Of a stretch of DNA of 64,000 nucleotides, positions 59,110-64,000 are shown one piece after another. Below the pieces are notes generated by a model. The model saw only the letters and a list, made by a program, of their open reading frames with translations, was not told the origin of the DNA and searched no databases. Within the stretch, counting starts at the first letter, position 1. Every line of letters starts with the position of its first letter. Origin of the DNA: Apiotrichum sp. Y4204 (Eukaryota > Basidiomycota > Tremellomycetes > Trichosporonales > Trichosporonaceae); assembly GCA_025531455.1 (NCBI GenBank), contig JAMYHL010000024.1:62001-126000 (forward strand). Direction: 5' to 3'. A program made the translations under genes and the position numbers.

Positions 59110-61010
59110 ATGAAATCCTTCCTCCTCCTCTCGCTCCTCACGCTCTCCGCCGCGGAGCACTCGCACCTGCACCACGACGCGGTCCACCCCCACGCGTACG
59201 GTAACCCGCCGGGACAGGTAGTATTCTCGCAGGCGGCGCCGAAGCGCGTTGCCATCGTCGGCGCAGGCGCGAGCGGGTCCGCCGCGGCATTCTTCCTCTC
59301 CCGCGCTGCCCGTGTGGCGGAGCGCCGTGCGGGTCTCGATGCCGGTGAACTCCTCGACGAAGTCGTGGTCTATGAGCGCGAGGACTGGGTCGGAGGCCGT
59401 GAGTACTAGTTGGATATTGAGGCTTACACGCGCAGGCAGCACGATCGTTTATCCCCACGATGACCTTACTGCTCGTCCGATAGAGCTGGGCGCGAGTATC
59501 TTTGTCGAAGCGAATCGCAACCTTGTGAGGGCTGCAGAGGTACGTTTTCCGCGCGACGGCGTGGGAAGACAGCACTTTCCCAGGGACACGTCTCCCATTT
59601 CCAAAGATGTGCTTGTGTGGTTCCTCCAGCCATGTTGATTTCTGACAACAGCTCTTCAACCTGTCTGTCGTCAATCCCGACTTTGCGGAGAGCGGCGTCG
59701 GTATCTGGGACGGCACGGAGCTTCTATTCACGACGTCGGTGTCCAAGAAGCCCTGGAGCGGATGGTGGGACACGCTCGCCGCGCTGCGCCGCTACGGCCC
59801 TCTCGGGTCATACAGGCAGGGAAAAGCTGTTGGCGAGCTTCTCTCCAGGTTCGCCAAGCTGTACAGCCCCTCATGGCTTGCGGAGCGCGGGCCGGTGAAG
59901 AGCGTCGAGGACTTTGTCGAGGCGGCCGACCTCGGTAACAGCATCACCACCTTCACGGGCAAGCGGTGGGCCGTCGAGGATGTCAAGGTCGGCGAGCGCT
60001 GGTGGTCCGAGGTGATGGAGGGCAGCACTCGTGTCAATGTAAGTGTAAATCTATTCCAACCTGCTGACGACAGTACGCGTCCGACATGGACCAGATCCAC
60101 GCGCTCGGCGCCGCCGTGTCCCTTGCGGCTGCGGGCGCGCGCCAGGTCGACGGCGGCAACTATCGTATTTTTGAGAGGATGCTCAAGGACTCCAAGGCAA
60201 AGGTCCATCTCAATACCGAGGTGAGCTATCAATTGTTCGCGCGATCTTACACCAGGTCACTGACATCACGCCGCACGAGGGCAAGTTCCGCGTTTCGGCG
60301 GGTAACTCGACAGAGACCTTTGATGAGGTCTTCTTCGCTGCCCCATGGCATCTCTCACCCATCTCCAAGAAGCTCGAGAAGCACTTCGAGGAGCCCATCC
60401 CGTACGTGGCTGTTTGGACCTCGATTGCTGACAGCCATCAGTAAACAGGAATACGTCAAGCTCCACGTCACGCTCCTTACCACAAAGGAAGAACGCCCTA
60501 ATCCCAGCTACTTCAACCAGACTGTTTTCTTCTCGATGCCGACCACGATCCTGACCACGAGCTTCACCGCCAAGCAGCGGGGCTCGTATGCTCCCGAGTT
60601 CCAGTCGCTCACCTACCACCGCGAGACCTCCCCCGGCTCGGGCGAGTGGATTGTCAAAATCTTCAGCTTTGCCCCCATCGACAACTACACCCTCAACGTC
60701 ATCTTTGGCTCCCGTCCCACCTGGATTCACCGCAAGGTCTGGCACTCGTACCCCGCCCTCCGCCCAATCTCGTCCTACGCGCCCGTCGAGCCAATCAAGG
60801 GCCTTCACTACCTCGCATCCCTCGAGCCATGGGTGTCCACGTGAGTGCAGCTAGTGGGGTAACCTAAAGCTGATATCCAGGATGGAGACACAGACTCTCT
60901 CGGCGCGCGAGGCCGTCGCCCGCCTCGCGAGCAGGTGGTGGGGCATCGGCCTCGGCGAGTGCAACGACGGCGACTCGTGGGATCTCACCTGCGAGAAGGA
61001 GGAAGAGTAG
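59110..61010 (+). CDS. prenylcysteine oxidase (prenylcysteine lyase) family flavoprotein
   Basis: FAD-dependent thioether oxidase that releases cysteine and a prenyl aldehyde during turnover of prenylated proteins. Seven exons: 59110-59398, 59436-59539, 59652-60038, 60074-60220, 60256-60401, 60442-60840 and 60881-61010, giving 533 aa. A signal peptide opens the protein (MKSFLLLSLLTLSAAEHSH), consistent with a vacuolar/lysosomal or secreted location. The Rossmann FAD motif is VAIVGAGASGSAAAFFLS, with the acidic partner in VVYEREDWVGGR. IELGASIFVEANRNL and the C-terminal domain (YVKLHVTLLTTKEERPNP, SYAPVEPIKGLHYLASLEPW) match the PCYOX1 family. It ends in CNDGDSWDLTCEKEEE, with two Cys that could form a disulfide. 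No introns are anomalous. Confidence 0.93.
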
Positions 61011-61675
61011 GGGAAGTTGAGGTACGCTAGTTTGTGTGACTTGATACGAGTTGCTTTGACGTCTCTGTGTATGTATGGGCAGGGCCCGGTGCTCCGATCA
61101 GTGCTTGCAGAGTCCGAGAAACTGGCGAACTCCCTATAATCTGGCCACCGACAATTGTTCTATCGAGCTTTGGCAATGGTCTGAGGATTACGGCTCGCGA
61201 CGTGTTGCGCTCATGGATTGGGTCCTCTCACCACAGGCCACAGGTGCGTTTGTAGGGAACCGGATTGTGCAACAAAGGACTACCGGAAATAGATATCGGG
61301 ATATCCGGCGAGAACCATGACATCAACGAACCCTTCTTGGCCCTCCTTTCACAACACACAAAGTCGCGTCAGCTCGTTGTGCTCCTCTTCCTTACTTTGA
61401 CACCCATCCTGGCTTTCCTCTCATCTCTGCATCCCTCTTTTTTCATTTCCTTCAACTCGATCAACTCAAGTATCGGCGTGCTTTATCCGCTCAGCACATA
61501 GGAATCTCCTTGATACCTTCCTCCTTTTCTTTCATCTCCGAGCCACGAGCATTCGTCCAGGAGACCTCTCCTTGTGAGTTCCTGTCTATCCAAAGCTCTC
61601 AAGCGATATTGAGCTTACCACAGCTTTGTTCTCCGAAACGGTGCTTGACTCGGCGCGTTTCACGCCTTCGACACC
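61011..61675. other. promoter and leader of the F-box-like gene
   Basis: 665 nt without a gene. From about 61,330 the plus strand is pyrimidine-rich, as in leaders elsewhere in the window. A small intron (61574-61623, CTT|GTGAGTTCC to CTTACCACAG) may lie in the 5' UTR. Confidence 0.5.
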
Positions 61676-63012
61676 ATGTCGCTCGAATCGGTTCTCATGT
61701 CCGCCGGCGAACTCCTTGTCGGTGAGGCTGTCGACTCGGCGATCTCGACGGGCGTCAAAACCGTGATTGACGCGACTGTCGCGCCGGTAGCGGAATCTGT
61801 CGTTGGTACAGTTATTTCCGAGGACGCTTCCGGATCGAGTTCGGACGTCAAGTCACAGCCTGCGGAGGTGAAAGGAGCGCACTGGCATGATCCAAGACTG
61901 GGAAAGTCTAGGCTTGAGACGCTTCCTCTTGAGGTACGTTTCACGCCTATGTCACATGCATGACGCTGGCTTTGTTCCAACCTCACGCCTCACGCTTACA
62001 CCAGCAGCTAATTCACGCTATCCACTTCTGCCACCCAGACTCCGCACTTCTGGCGACTTCGAAGACTATGGCATCCAAGTTCACCGTCGATGTCCTCCCG
62101 ATCGGCCACACTGCGCGCTGGGTGGCTCACACCTGGTCTCTTTTCCGCGAACCTTCTGATCAGGATACTCCCCCATGTGATGATGACTCCTGTAATCATC
62201 ACATCTGTGAATATCCCTTTACCAATCAACCCCCCGGTGATCATAACCGTTTTACGCCGGATCGCAGTTATTACATTCTTTCGCGCCATTACACGCATTC
62301 ACCCCCCATGCTCCGCCGCATCCTCCTGGAGATTCACAATCTCGATGAGAACGAATGGGATATCAGCTTCAGGCGGCCGCCATTGTCGCTGGTCTCATTT
62401 CTCACATACGGAGGACAGCTATCTACCGACCTTATTCACCACGTCATTCACACATATCCCGACAACCTGCGTGATCTTTCCCGCCTTCTTTGCACACTGC
62501 TAATTGCTCAAAAACCACGAGAATCTCAGGCCTTGATCGAGTGTGGTGTTGATCTGGACATCATTGAGCCTGGCGGTCCGCATCGACTGGACTCTCTCGC
62601 CCTGGTCCCTTCCGCGGCCGCAGTACGTCAGGCCTGGACACCAGTTCATCGAGACGCTACAAAATGTGTCTGTGGATGGGAGGCAGCAGGTCCTCGTGGT
62701 CGCGCACAACGGCTCTTGGTCGGAACGTACTCCATCAAAGGCCCTCTTCCGCCATCTTCCGAGTGGAATGAAGACTTCGGCTACGAGTATCTCGACAACG
62801 ACAATTTGGTAGTGGATGTTGATCTTTCTCCCCCTTATCAACCGTATTATGACCACCGCCTACCTCCCGATCATACTGTGGGGCGTAGGCGCTTTGCTCT
62901 CTGCGATGACCCAGGCCGATATTCTGTCCGTAAAGCAATGGAGATCGCTCTCCATGTGGAGTACCTTGACTCTTTTGCGAGGTCCATTGGTGCTGCCACT
63001 CTTCTGGACTAA
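61676..63012 (+). CDS. F-box-like protein of unknown function
   Basis: Two exons, 61676-61933 and 62005-63012, give 421 aa. The N-terminal 60 residues are acidic and Val/Ser/Ala-rich (VAPVAESVVGTVISEDASGS). At the splice junction the protein reads RLETLPLEQLIHAIHFCHPD, then SALLATSKTM. This resembles an F-box (LPxELLxxIxxFL-x-P) and ends its core there. The remainder (for example YYILSRHYTHSPPMLRRILL, LIHHVIHTYPDNLRDLSRLL, LIECGVDLDIIEPGGPH) has helical, possibly ankyrin-like or leucine-rich features, but no family was recognised. A role as substrate receptor of an SCF ubiquitin ligase would follow if the F-box is real. The stop at 63012 is followed by no further gene. Confidence 0.65.
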
Positions 63013-64000
63013 GCGCTCTACATACAGTACACTCACCCAGGCTGCTGTGGTTACCCTTCCTGCCATGTCCTGTAATTCTCCTTGTGGCGGGCTTTTCTCA
63101 TCGACGTTGTTTGTCCCTTTCGTTAGACTCTGTAGCTACCTGACGTTTCCGTCGTAACATGTATGTTCTGTACATATTCGTATCTGTCTCGCAATGGTAG
63201 TCAACCGTCAAAACCACTTGTTGAGCCTATTCACAGTACAGTACAAGTCGCACCGTGAGGCGCGATTCAGTTACAGTGGATATCCGCTCGGCAAGCTCCG
63301 TCTTCAGAGTTCTGGATTCTCTCAAGTTTGGGCTCACGACAGGATATCTCCTTCCAACCTCCCAAGCCGGTCTCTTACCGAAACGCCGCCGATTCCAACC
63401 CTCGCCGACAGATATCCGAACGCTGCGGACCAGGGTAACCCCACTCGCCATCTTATCTCGCACGCTGCCTGTTCTCGCGTCGGTCCTAACGCGCCGGTCG
63501 CAGGGTTGATGTGCAGTGGCGCAGAGCTCGCCGGGGTCGGAGAGTCGGGCCGGTGGTCGCGGTAAGCGCCGCTCGCCTCGGTCGGCAGGTATGGCCTGGC
63601 TGCTGCGAAGCGAGACTCGCGATCCGGATCTGAGGCGCGAATACCGTGCCTGCGTATATCCGACTGATCGCGCCTCATTGGCAACGCGTCATGTGCAGGA
63701 CAAAGGCCAGCATTGGAGGTACGTACAGATGGCAAGGAATGGCCTGGCGCATAACCTGTGTCTTATCGAATCTTGAAATCTTGAACCTTGTGGGAACGGG
63801 CACGTGTGGCCAAAATTAGTTTGCTCAGGTCATGGTCATTTGAGTGTGAGTGCTATTTTTGGCAGTGTTAGAACACCGATCCCGGCGACTAAGTCTCCCC
63901 ATACCGCACCATCACACCATCACAATCTCGCGAGTTGTGGAGTAGGCACTGTGTTGGTACGGATGCAGGCCTTGTGGGGGCGGGGTGTGCGTGCGGGGCC
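63013..64000. other. right end of window, no gene seen
   Basis: 988 nt with short overlapping ORFs only. It could be the 3' flank of the F-box-like gene plus part of a longer intergenic region that continues past the window. Confidence 0.55.

Noticed and set aside
1..64000. CRISPR array, prophage, bacterial operon or biosynthetic cluster
   Set aside because: No spaced repeats of the right kind, no phage or bacterial genes, and no PKS, NRPS or terpene synthase signatures; all supported genes are ordinary fungal nuclear genes.

Overview
The window looks like a nuclear chromosome segment from a basidiomycete yeast, most likely Tremellomycetes and possibly Trichosporonales. That placement is inferred from style, not from a search. 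Genes are GC-rich and cut by many 33-60 nt introns with GTRAGT-like donors, CTRAC/CTRAT branch motifs and CAG acceptors. No rDNA, mitochondrial DNA, CRISPR array or bacterial operon structure was seen. Gene models were spliced by eye; for most, exon lengths were summed to confirm an open frame.

Left part (1-20.5 kb): RAV1 (RAVE complex, V-ATPase assembly, +), an ABHD11/IMO32-type mitochondrial hydrolase (+), an MFS transporter (-), a disordered serine-rich protein of unknown function (-), a 4.2 kb stretch without a convincing gene, then the TFIIIC TPR subunit TFC4 (-). Middle (20.5-48.7 kb): ribosomal protein uL3 (RPL3, +), an intron-containing tRNA-Lys(CUU), a CLC chloride/proton exchanger with CBS domains (-), a PNUTS-like PP1 regulator with a CCCH finger (+), a small oxidoreductase-like protein (-), a single-pass membrane protein (+), an aldo-keto reductase (+), a LURP-one/Tubby-like protein (+), a HIT nucleotide hydrolase of the HNT1 type (+), a BAG-domain protein (-) and a TBC1D5-like Rab GAP (-). 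Right part (48.7-64 kb): a candidate miniature inverted-repeat transposable element, a desert of nearly 7 kb, a GATA-type zinc-finger protein with an unusually long finger loop (+), a prenylcysteine oxidase (+) and an F-box-like protein (+).

Most genes are unrelated housekeeping genes. Loose themes are endomembrane ion homeostasis (RAV1 and the CLC exchanger both act on compartment acidification), Pol III transcription (TFC4 and a tRNA gene) and endosomal trafficking (TBC). They are not physically clustered as a pathway. No obvious new multi-gene system was found. The best leads are the TIR element at 48,989-49,330, the remodelled D-stem of the tRNA-Lys, an 8-nt microexon in the HIT gene, a GC-AG intron in the TBC gene, and the CX2CX24CX2C finger.
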